From: Planctomycetota bacterium
Lineage (GTDB): Bacteria > Planctomycetota > UBA8742 > UBA2392
Length of the DNA stretch: 56,156 bases
Reading direction: 5' to 3'
Assembly (NCBI GenBank): GCA_020425695.1
Contig: JAGQRE010000009.1
Coordinates: 1-56,156 of the forward strand
A model generated the notes under the pieces. The model saw only the letters and a list, made by a program, of their open reading frames with translations, was not told the origin of the DNA and ran no database searches. Of this stretch, positions 16,477-24,172 are shown in pieces (position 1 is the first letter of the stretch; every line of letters begins with the position of its first letter). The position numbers and the translations under genes were made by a program.

Positions 16477-18330
16477 GTGACTGAATCCCTGGAACAGTTC
16501 TATTTGTTTCGCCACGCGCTGGTGCGTGACGCGGCGTATGCGTTGTTCCCGCCGCAAGAGCGCGTCGAGTTGCACCGCCATGCGATCGGTGGGTTTGAGC
16601 TGCTGTATCCCGCTGAGCTTGCAGCACACTCGGAAGAACTGTTGCAGCATGCCCGCGCCGCGCTGGCGCTCGGTGCCGAAAAAGAACTGCAAGCTTTGGA
16701 GCACCATTACCTGAAGCTGGCGGCGGACTACTGTCAGCGCACCTGGCGCATTGATGACGAGTTCGCCCATCTCCAGCAACTTGAAGATCACCCGCTTTCG
16801 TCCGCAGCAGAGCGCGCCGAGTTTATGGTGCGTCGCACGCACTACCTGATTGAACGCAGCGGACTTCACGACGCCGTGAAGCTGGCCGAGCGTGCCATTG
16901 AAGTCGCGGAAGGGTCGGGCGCAACAGATTGCAGACTGGCTGCCATGTTCCTGCGCTATCGAGCACGCTACGAAGGCGGGCAGGTTGAATCGCCGAACGA
17001 GCTGGACCAACTGTTGCAAGACCTTGGGAAGGGCGGAGTATCCGAGCCGCTGATGCAGGCGCACATCGAGTGCGGCATCACTCGTGAACGAGACGGAAAA
17101 CCTGACGAAGCCGAAACAGAGTTCAACCGTGCCCTCGAGATCGCCATTGAGCTCGGCAACCCAGACTCAGAGGCCGAATGCCTGTTTGAGCGTGGCACGA
17201 TGTTTGTGCGAAGCAGGCGGCACACTGAGGCAGAGGCAGATTTGCGGGCCGCCATGGAACTCGTTGAAAAGTCGGGCAACCGCCGTCTTCAGACACAGGG
17301 GTTGAATCGTCTCGCCATCATGCTGGTGGAGAGCAATCGCTGGAAAGAGGCAGTTGCAATATATGAGCGCAGCCGAGATCTCGCCCACGCCATTGGCGCG
17401 CAGTCTTCCGAAACGACGATCTCGAACAACCTCGCGAACCTGAACTATTTCTTCCTTGGAAACCTGACAAGCGCAGAACAGGTGTACCTGCGTTCCGTTG
17501 AGTTCTTTCGTGAACGCAACGACGTGCATTCGATTTCGCACGCCAGTGGCGTGTTGGGGCTCATGTACGTAACGGCCGGTGAGTTTGATAACGCAAGAGC
17601 CTGCTTCGAGCGCGTACGCAGCCACGCGCAATTACAAAACGACCGAGTTATGGAGGCCAAGGCGTACATGGGACTTGCCATGAGTACCGGCGACCGAACC
17701 GACATACACGAGCGCATTGCGGCGTACCGAATAGCCATCGAGAAACTACGCGTAACGCCCTCTCGTTCCAATCTGACACGAACCTGGACGGAGCTGGCAG
17801 ACGCCTTGCTTGACGCAGGCTTCGTGGACGCTGCAAACGAGGCGTTCACGATCGCCAAGCAGCAGGCCGAAATCGAAAGGGGCAGAGGCATGATTCTGCC
17901 GTCGCTGACACGCCGAAGCCTGCTGGTCGGCGACGACGGGCCAAAGATGCTTGCACAGTACGAAGCGACCGTAAGCGTTGACGAACCCCCGCAGACGAAG
18001 CTGTCACAGACGTTGCTGTACCGGTTCATGTCTGCCGCGTCCACAGGCGCAGGGTTATCCCGATTGATCGCGCTTCGCGACGGCATGCGCGCCGTGGCAG
18101 ACAGCTTTGAAGTAGCGCGATACCTGACGGCAAATCAGGCGCTGGCATTAGCGGACGCAACTGTCGCCGCGCACCAAAACGGCGAGTCAGCCCTGTGGCG
18201 TGGTTTGGCCCTGGGCGCGTTGCCGCCGGGGCTCGCCCGCGCCGTGCAGCACCCTGAACGCAAGCAGCCGTTGCTGCGTGAGCTGCTTTCGGGGCTGGAT
18301 GAATTGGTTGGCCCGACAGCAAACTCCTGA
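16477..18330 (+). CDS. TPR-repeat protein resembling the C-terminal half of a STAND-type kinase/cyclase regulator
   Basis: The 617-residue protein begins with FYLFRHALVRDAAYALFPPQERVELHRHAI. In AfsR-like, adenylate-cyclase-associated and kinase-associated STAND proteins, this motif lies directly after the ATPase domain. The rest is a chain of TPR-like helical hairpins, e.g. DEAETEFNRALEIAIELGN, AEADLRAAMELVEKSGN and NARACFERVRSHAQLQN. The ATPase and any N-terminal effector are absent: an in-frame TAA sits 12 nt before the GTG start at 16477. It may be a truncated relic or a stand-alone protein-binding subunit. The ribosome binding site is weak. Confidence 0.7.
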   Translation: MTESLEQFYLFRHALVRDAAYALFPPQERVELHRHAIGGFELLYPAELAAHSEELLQHARAALALGAEKELQALEHHYLKLAADYCQRTWRIDDEFAHLQQLEDHPLSSAAERAEFMVRRTHYLIERSGLHDAVKLAERAIEVAEGSGATDCRLAAMFLRYRARYEGGQVESPNELDQLLQDLGKGGVSEPLMQAHIECGITRERDGKPDEAETEFNRALEIAIELGNPDSEAECLFERGTMFVRSRRHTEAEADLRAAMELVEKSGNRRLQTQGLNRLAIMLVESNRWKEAVAIYERSRDLAHAIGAQSSETTISNNLANLNYFFLGNLTSAEQVYLRSVEFFRERNDVHSISHASGVLGLMYVTAGEFDNARACFERVRSHAQLQNDRVMEAKAYMGLAMSTGDRTDIHERIAAYRIAIEKLRVTPSRSNLTRTWTELADALLDAGFVDAANEAFTIAKQQAEIERGRGMILPSLTRRSLLVGDDGPKMLAQYEATVSVDEPPQTKLSQTLLYRFMSAASTGAGLSRLIALRDGMRAVADSFEVARYLTANQALALADATVAAHQNGESALWRGLALGALPPGLARAVQHPERKQPLLRELLSGLDELVGPTANS

Positions 18331-18400
18331 GTGACTGACGTCGCCTCGGGCTGCTTTTGTGTGCAAATCTGAAGCCCGAATCCTATAGTATTAAGCGTTC

Positions 18401-18425
18401 AGGCACGGCTTTGTAGGCCGTGCCT
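18401..18425. terminator. Hairpin 1 downstream of the TPR gene
   Basis: A perfect 9-bp stem (18401-18409 and 18417-18425) with a 7-nt loop is followed by a short T-run. It is the first of three consecutive stem-loops before the aconitase-family gene and is the most likely terminator for the preceding gene. Confidence 0.6.
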
Positions 18426-18435
18426 TTCGAATCCA

Positions 18436-18506
18436 CGGGGACGACCAAGGTCGTTCCCCGCGTTATGTTTTCAGCCAATGCAAGGTAGATCGGGTTCAAC
18501 CCGATC
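18436..18506 (+). promoter_or_regulatory. Two further stem-loops in the leader of the aconitase-family gene
   Basis: Hairpin 2 (18436-18460) has about ten pairs with one bulged T and a 2-nt centre. Hairpin 3 (18488-18506) has GATCGGG/CCCGATC with a TTCAA loop. Both lie within ~120 bp upstream of the start codon. They could be a structured 5' leader, an insulating element or REP-like repeats. A regulatory role is inference. Confidence 0.45.
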
Positions 18507-18553
18507 CCCGCCGTCTAAACCTCGGCGCCTGTATGCTGATACCTGAGGTGATC

Positions 18554-20533
18554 ATGCCACTGCCAAAAACGATCAAGTTGAGCGCCGACAAGCGCGTGCT
18601 GTTCCTGACCAAAGACCTTGAGCTGATCAAGAAGCAGCTATACGAAGGCCTGAACCTCCAAATGGGCGACCTGAAGGTCGAAGACCTGCTTGATGATATC
18701 AACACAGATACGATGACCCCCGCCTGGGTCTGCTTCGACTACGACCCCGCGCAGCTTGCCCGCAACGCCTATGCGGGGCTGTTCGACAAAGACGGCGAGC
18801 GAGTATTCAAAGAAGACGCGCTGATCAACGGCAACTTCGAAGTGATCGTTTCAGGCCAGCGCAAGGGCACCGGCAGCAGCCGCGAAACCGCGCCACAGGC
18901 CGAGAAATGGGCCGGCATCCGTGTCGTAATCGCAGCCAGCTTCGCCCCGATCCATGAGCGCAACAACATCAACCTGGGGCAGGTCATGGGCGACCATGAA
19001 CAGCTCAAGCGCCTGCAGGCGGGCGAAGAGATCCCGTTGGCTGAGTTCACGGGCGGCTATGACCCGGTCACCCGCATCATGCTTGAAAGCGGCGGGCTGT
19101 TCCCGTTCAGCAAGGAACTGGCCGATGGCAAGGTCGACCTGCCGAAGCTGACAAACGGCCAGCGCCCGATGAACATGGCGGAGAAGCTGATCGCGCGGCA
19201 TCTGGTCGAAGGCCAGGGCGACCCGTACGTGAAGCCCGGCGACCCTGTCATGGTGCACGTGGACGCCGGCTACAGCCACGAGTTCACGACCGCGCAGGTG
19301 CATTACTTTCTCGAAAACGAATACGGTAAGGACTACCAGGTTCAGAACCCGGAGAAGTTCGCCGTGTTTGAAGACCACCTGCTGTACGCCAAGGGCGTGT
19401 CGCGATTTGCCAAGTTCTCCGACAAGATCGGGACGCTGGTGGAAATGCAGAACCACTTCCAGAAGCACACCAACGTGCGCGACTACAGCGCGAAAGACGG
19501 CATCAGCCCGGGCATCTGCCACCAGGTCGCCCGTGAGCATTTCATCGACGTCGGCGACTTCGTGCAGGCCACGGATAGCCACACCTGCATGGGCGGCGCT
19601 TCCAACGCGCTGGCGTACGGCGTCGGCGCGACCGAGTACGCCGGTTTGATCCACAGTGGCTTTACGTTCGTGCAGGTGCCGGAAAGCATTCGCTTCAACC
19701 TGACGGGCGAGCTTCAGCCGGGTGTCACGGCCAAGGACGTCATGCTGCACATCCTGGATACGTACGCGAAGCGCGAGGACACGCTCAACCGAGTGATGGA
19801 GTTCGGCGGGCCGGGCCTCGCCAGTATCAGCATGGACGAGCGCGCGACGCTGACGAATATGGCCACCGAGTGCAGCGCCAAGACCGGTATCTGCGAGGCT
19901 GACGACAAGCTGTGGGACTGGCTGAAGGCGCAGCGCAATCTTAGCGACGCCGATCTCGCAGACATGAAGCAGCGGGCCGTCACGCCCGACGAGGGCGCCC
20001 ACTACGACGGCGGCGTGCATACGGTTGACCTTGCAGCGATCAAGCCAATGGTGGCCGAGCCGGGCGACCCGACCTACGGGAAGCTGATCGATGACCTTGA
20101 GGGCGTGAAGATCGACATCGCCTACGCGGGGTCATGCACGGCGGGCAAGTTCGACGACTTTGATTACTATGCCAAAGTCTGCAAAGAGGCCGTGGAGGCC
20201 GGGCTGAAAGTGCACGACGGCGTGAAGATGTTCATCCAGTACGGCAGCGAAGGCGTGAAGAAGTACGCCGAAGAAAAGGGCTATCCCGAACTGTTCGCGA
20301 AAGCCGGCGTCGAAGTCATCAACCCGGGCTGCGGCGCATGCATCGGCTGCGGCCCCGGCGTAAGCGAAACCAAAGAAGAAGTAACCGTAAGCGCCATCAA
20401 CCGAAACTTCCCCGGGCGCTCAGGCCCCGGCAAGCTGTACCTGGCAAGCCCACTAACAGTCGCGGCCAGCGCGTTCACGGGCAAGATCACGGCCTACAAA
20501 GAAGGCATGTTCAAGCAAACAGCGGCGGTTTGA
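18554..20533 (+). CDS. Aconitase-family hydratase with the swivel domain at the N-terminus (permuted order)
   Basis: The start is the ATG at 18554 with GAGGTG five bases upstream; an ATG at 18533 is in frame but has no such site. Of 659 residues, the N-terminal ~190 are the small-subunit (LeuD-like) swivel domain (LLDDINTDTMTPAW, GTGSSRETAP). The rest is the large-subunit (LeuC-like) part with the [4Fe-4S] ligands Cys ~344 in DSHTC and Cys ~593/596 in GCGACIGCG, plus NRNFPGR. Classical aconitase A and fused LeuCD have the swivel last; AcnB has it early but is much longer. The enzyme should dehydrate and rehydrate citrate or a related hydroxy-acid; the substrate is not decided. Perfect hairpins flank the gene. 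Confidence 0.85.
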   Translation: MPLPKTIKLSADKRVLFLTKDLELIKKQLYEGLNLQMGDLKVEDLLDDINTDTMTPAWVCFDYDPAQLARNAYAGLFDKDGERVFKEDALINGNFEVIVSGQRKGTGSSRETAPQAEKWAGIRVVIAASFAPIHERNNINLGQVMGDHEQLKRLQAGEEIPLAEFTGGYDPVTRIMLESGGLFPFSKELADGKVDLPKLTNGQRPMNMAEKLIARHLVEGQGDPYVKPGDPVMVHVDAGYSHEFTTAQVHYFLENEYGKDYQVQNPEKFAVFEDHLLYAKGVSRFAKFSDKIGTLVEMQNHFQKHTNVRDYSAKDGISPGICHQVAREHFIDVGDFVQATDSHTCMGGASNALAYGVGATEYAGLIHSGFTFVQVPESIRFNLTGELQPGVTAKDVMLHILDTYAKREDTLNRVMEFGGPGLASISMDERATLTNMATECSAKTGICEADDKLWDWLKAQRNLSDADLADMKQRAVTPDEGAHYDGGVHTVDLAAIKPMVAEPGDPTYGKLIDDLEGVKIDIAYAGSCTAGKFDDFDYYAKVCKEAVEAGLKVHDGVKMFIQYGSEGVKKYAEEKGYPELFAKAGVEVINPGCGACIGCGPGVSETKEEVTVSAINRNFPGRSGPGKLYLASPLTVAASAFTGKITAYKEGMFKQTAAV

Positions 20534-20552
20534 AGTCTGTAAAAGTCACACT

Positions 20553-20584
20553 GAAGGCGAGCCAACGGCTCGCCTTCTTCTATT
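20553..20584 (+). terminator. Terminator of the aconitase-family gene
   Basis: A perfect 11-bp stem (20553-20563 and 20567-20577) with loop AAC is followed by TTCTATT, 20 bp after the stop codon. Confidence 0.85.
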
Positions 20585-20595
20585 AGACTGTGGCC

Positions 20596-20919
20596 ATGGC
20601 GTTTCTGAACAAACCGATGACTACAGGCCGGGCGATTGGGGTGATTGCGTTTACGATCGCGCTGGGTGCCTTGATTGGCGGCTCATTGGGCTGGGGCATC
20701 GGCACCTACACGCCTGAGTACTACTACAACGTGTTCCGCACTGATTCACCCGGGTTCGACCCCGTAGAAGTCGGCATTGCTTTGGGCGTGCTTGAGGGCG
20801 TAGTCGGCGGCTTGATCGTCGGCATCGTCGTGGTCGGTGTCCTGACCTGGCAGCACGTACGTCTCATGCAGATGCCGCCTGCCAAGCGTCAGACCGAACG
20901 CATCCAGAAGAACCGCTGA
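20596..20919 (+). CDS. Small integral membrane protein, unknown function
   Basis: About 107 residues with two hydrophobic helices (residues ~13-37 and ~57-84) separated by a short loop rich in Tyr (YTPEYYYNVF). The C-terminal tail is basic. The start is the ATG at 20596; a GTG two codons earlier is also possible. No family is recognised. It lies between the terminator of the aconitase-family gene and the serpin genes. Confidence 0.65.
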   Translation: MAFLNKPMTTGRAIGVIAFTIALGALIGGSLGWGIGTYTPEYYYNVFRTDSPGFDPVEVGIALGVLEGVVGGLIVGIVVVGVLTWQHVRLMQMPPAKRQTERIQKNR

Positions 20920-21009
20920 TTTCAAGAAATCCGGAACTCCCGTAGCGCTTTTTCGTCCTACCAGCAGCTCTGATTGAAGATCGAGAAAAACCCTGACTGG
21001 AGATTGAGG

Positions 21010-22239
21010 ATGCGTTACCGAACAAAGTTGGCTGTTTGTATGGCCGTCGTTGCACTGGGAGCCGGTGTCTTTTTCAGTTCCACACGTTCGAAGGCACAGG
21101 AAGAGAAGAGACTGGCCGCCTCCGAGGACGCCAGGAGTCTTGCCGTCGCGAACAACCAGTTTGGCTTCGAAATGCTGAAGCAACTGCATAAAGAGGGCAG
21201 CAACACCTTCATTTCGCCCACCAGTATCGGCATGGCTTTACAGATGACCAGCCTCGGCGCCAAGGGCGATACGCTCACGCAGATGAACGACACCATGCAC
21301 GTCGGCAAGCTCAATGTTGGCAAGTGCAACAGCGAGTTGCTCTCTGCGTTTGGGCTGCATAATGACTTGAAGCTGAACCTCGCGAACTCGGTTTGGGTTA
21401 ACCCGAATCAGATCACACTCAATCGCGACTTTGCAGACGGTGTCCAGAAGCAGTTCGACGCACAGATTGAAACCCGCGAATTCAACGCCGAGACACTCAA
21501 CGAGATCAACGGTTGGGTGGCCGACCGCACAGAACAGAAGATTCCCAAGTTGCTGACTGACCTTTCACCGGATGCCGCTGCGGTGTTGATCAATGCCGTG
21601 TATTTCAAGGGCGACTGGACGCAGAAGTTTGACAAGGAAAAGACCAAAGAGGCCGACTTCACACTCAGCGACGGCAGCACCAGGAAGGTGCAGTTGATGT
21701 CGAGCAAGAGCGACTACTACTACGCTGAGACCGCCGACGCGCAGTGGATCTCTCTCGACTATGGTAAAGACAAGAGTATGCGCATGTGGGTGATGCTGCC
21801 GAAGCCCGACAAGAGCCTCGACTCGCTGGTGAAGACGCTTGATTCAAGTAACTTCAAGGCCGCTACGGAACGCTGCTGGGAGAAAGAAGGCACCATCAAA
21901 CTGCCGCGTCTGAAAATGAAGTTCCGCAAGGAGATTCAGGATGACCTTGCGGACATGGGCATGAAGAAGCCTTTCACCGCCGCCGCAGACTTCAGCGCAT
22001 TCGTCGGTGATGAGCACAGCAAGCTGTTCATCAGCAAAGTAATTCACGAGGCAGTCATCGAAGTGAACGAGGAAGGAACCGAAGCCGCGGCCGCCACTGC
22101 CGTGGTCATGGAAAAGGGTGCGCCGGCACGCCCGTTCAGCATGATCTGTGATCGCCCTTTCCTGCTGGCGATCGAGGACGTCATGAGCGGTTCGATCCTG
22201 TTTGCCGGTACGGTCTATGACCCAGGCGACGGCAAATAG
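21010..22239 (+). CDS. Secreted serpin, copy 1
   Basis: The start is the ATG at 21010, preceded by GGAG. The 409-residue protein has a signal peptide (cut near SKA-QEE) and a full serpin fold: FISPTSIGMALQM, NAVYFKGDWTQKF, KLPRLKMKF and DRPFLLAI. The reactive-centre hinge EEGTEAAAATA has Thr at P14 and small residues at P12-P8, as in inhibitory serpins, so it should trap a serine or cysteine protease. Counting from the hinge, the scissile bond falls around M-E-K-G-A; P1 cannot be fixed by eye. It is probably periplasmic or released. A second serpin follows with its own leader and a hairpin between them. Confidence 0.92.
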   Translation: MRYRTKLAVCMAVVALGAGVFFSSTRSKAQEEKRLAASEDARSLAVANNQFGFEMLKQLHKEGSNTFISPTSIGMALQMTSLGAKGDTLTQMNDTMHVGKLNVGKCNSELLSAFGLHNDLKLNLANSVWVNPNQITLNRDFADGVQKQFDAQIETREFNAETLNEINGWVADRTEQKIPKLLTDLSPDAAAVLINAVYFKGDWTQKFDKEKTKEADFTLSDGSTRKVQLMSSKSDYYYAETADAQWISLDYGKDKSMRMWVMLPKPDKSLDSLVKTLDSSNFKAATERCWEKEGTIKLPRLKMKFRKEIQDDLADMGMKKPFTAAADFSAFVGDEHSKLFISKVIHEAVIEVNEEGTEAAAATAVVMEKGAPARPFSMICDRPFLLAIEDVMSGSILFAGTVYDPGDGK

Positions 22240-22264
22240 TCACCCGGAAAGTTTCTGTAAATAG

Positions 22265-22295
22265 CCTGCGGGATTCTCTCCCGCAGGTTGTCTTT
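22265..22295 (+). terminator. Hairpin between the two serpin genes
   Basis: A perfect 9-bp stem (22265-22273 and 22279-22287) with loop TTCTC is followed by TTGTCTTT. It may terminate or attenuate transcription between the serpins. Confidence 0.75.
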
Positions 22296-22327
22296 AAGGC
22301 AAAGACCCGGGATTACAGGAGAAGCCG

Positions 22328-23575
22328 ATGAAGTACAGGACACGAAATGCCTTCGCCGTATGTGCGGCGACGGCCTTGCTTACCGCCAGCCTTTTCACCG
22401 GCGGTGTCTCAGCGGACGAAGAGTCACCAAAGCGTGAACAGGCGACCGTGAAGACCCTGGCGAATGCCGAGAACGAGTTCGGCATGGACATTTTCAAACG
22501 TCTTCACAAAGACGGCGAAAACACGTTCATCTCGCCGGTCAGCATTGCGACCGCGCTCCAGATGGCAAGTCACGCCGCCGCTGGCGAAACCCGCAGTGAG
22601 ATGGACAAAGTGCTTCACCTCGAAGGTCTGGACGCGCGCGAAGCGAACAAGTCATTCGTCGCCGCGCTGAACGAGCGCAAAGGCGTAAAGCTGAACATGG
22701 CGAACTCTCTGTGGCTCGATACCGAGCGCGTCACCATGAAAGACCAGTACGTCACAGAAGTGCAGGAGTACTTCGGCAGCGAAGTGCGGGTCGCCAACTT
22801 CGAAGACCCGGCCACAGTCGAATCCGTCAACGGCTGGATCTCGGACAAGACCGAGGGGTTGATCCCGTCCATGCTGAACGAGATCGGCGAGCGGGAGATC
22901 GCCTTCCTTATCAATGCGATCTACTTCAAGGGCACGTGGACCGATCAGTTCAACAAGAAGAGCACGAAAGAGGCTGACTTCCACCTGACCGGCGACGACA
23001 CGAAGAAGGTGAATCTGATGTCGCGCAGTGCTCGCATCGCCTACAGCAACAACGACGGCGTGCAGGTCGCCAAGCTGCCCTACGGCGACGACAAGCAGAG
23101 CGCCATGTGGATCATCCTGCCCGACGAAGCCACCGGTCTGGATAAATTGGTACAGGACTTTGACATTGAAACCCTCAGCAAATGGCAGAAGCGGACCCGC
23201 AAGCAGCAGGGCACGCTGAAGCTCCCGCGCTTCAAGCTGAAGTACAAGTCCAACCTGAACGACACGCTGAAAGAAGCCGGCATGAAGCAGGCCTTTGACT
23301 TCCGCGTCGCCGACTTCAAGGCCATGGGCGAAAGTAAGCTGGGCGAGATCTTCATCAATCGCGTGCTCCACGAAGCTGTGGTGATCGTGAACGAAGAAGG
23401 CACCGAAGCTGCGGCCGGCACCATTGTCGGCGTCGGCGCCGGTGGCGGACGCCCGCCTGAGCCGTTCATGATGGTCTGCGACAGGCCGTTCATGTTTCTG
23501 ATCACGGATGAGCCGACCGGCTCCATCCTGTTCATGGGCACCTGCTACAACCCGGCCGACCCGGACGCCAAATAG
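22328..23575 (+). CDS. Secreted serpin, copy 2
   Basis: The 415-residue protein has a signal peptide (cut near VSA-DEE) and complete serpin motifs: FISPVSIATALQM, NAIYFKGTWTDQF, KLPRFKLKY and DRPFMFLI. The hinge EEGTEAAAGT fits inhibitory serpins. The reactive loop is Gly-rich (VGVGAGGGRPPEP) and has no Lys or Arg near the predicted P1, unlike copy 1. The two copies probably arose by tandem duplication and now target different proteases. The start has GGAG about seven bases upstream. Confidence 0.92.
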   Translation: MKYRTRNAFAVCAATALLTASLFTGGVSADEESPKREQATVKTLANAENEFGMDIFKRLHKDGENTFISPVSIATALQMASHAAAGETRSEMDKVLHLEGLDAREANKSFVAALNERKGVKLNMANSLWLDTERVTMKDQYVTEVQEYFGSEVRVANFEDPATVESVNGWISDKTEGLIPSMLNEIGEREIAFLINAIYFKGTWTDQFNKKSTKEADFHLTGDDTKKVNLMSRSARIAYSNNDGVQVAKLPYGDDKQSAMWIILPDEATGLDKLVQDFDIETLSKWQKRTRKQQGTLKLPRFKLKYKSNLNDTLKEAGMKQAFDFRVADFKAMGESKLGEIFINRVLHEAVVIVNEEGTEAAAGTIVGVGAGGGRPPEPFMMVCDRPFMFLITDEPTGSILFMGTCYNPADPDAK

Positions 23576-23592
23576 CCAGACGAGCAACGCAA

Positions 23593-23628
23593 ACGGGGAT
23601 GCGCGACTGCGCATCCCCGTCGTTTTTT
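23593..23628. terminator. Strong terminator after serpin 2
   Basis: A perfect 12-bp stem (23593-23604 and 23609-23620) with loop GACT is followed by CGTTTTTT. It separates the serpins from a convergent small gene. Confidence 0.9.
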
Positions 23629-23642
23629 GAGTGTCCGGAAGC

Positions 23643-24011
23643 CTACACGGAGCCGGCCGCGGCTGCGGCTGCTACCGCGGCCTGCGCGTTAGCCGCTTGC
23701 TGGGCCGACTGTGCTGCGCCGTTGGCCGATGTGTTCGGGGTCGCGACGGCGGCCATGCCGAGCCCCATGCCGGGCATTTCGTTGACCCACAGAATGCGCC
23801 CGTCCGTCACGTCGAGGCAGTAGATTCGTCCGCCGACGCCAGCCAGCGCGATATCCCCGTCGATCACCACCGTGCCGATGCTCTGCTTGTAGGCCTTGGG
23901 CAGGCGTGTGCTCCAGAGTGTTTGCCCGGTCATCGGGTCGAGGGCGTGTACGTGCCCGCCGACGTAAACGATGATCATTTCAGGCATGTTCAGGTCCATT
24001 CGCATTCGCAT
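23643..24011 (-). CDS. Small PQQ-type beta-propeller-blade protein with Ala-rich tail
   Basis: 122 residues. AGGAGG lies six bases upstream of the ATG at 24011, which fixes the start. Two blade-like units of the PQQ/BamB type are visible: IVYVGGHVHALDPMTGQTLW and LAGVGGRIYCLDVTDGRILW. Two blades cannot close a propeller, so it must assemble with copies of itself or with another protein, or act as a fragment. The last ~30 residues are Ala/Gln-rich and probably unstructured. No signal peptide is visible. It is divergent from the CAP-domain gene. Confidence 0.75.
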   Translation of the reverse strand: MRMRMDLNMPEMIIVYVGGHVHALDPMTGQTLWSTRLPKAYKQSIGTVVIDGDIALAGVGGRIYCLDVTDGRILWVNEMPGMGLGMAAVATPNTSANGAAQSAQQAANAQAAVAAAAAAGSV

Positions 24012-24172
24012 GACTAACCTCCTTGCTGCTCAGTATCGGTGATCGACGGTCACAGGCCTATTACAACCAGTGAAAAGAATTGTACGAAGCCTGCGCCCGT
24101 GACTTTGGTTTGCCAACGCCCGCCCCATACCGTAGGCTTAACTGCACTAAACTCACAACAATTGAGGAAGCC

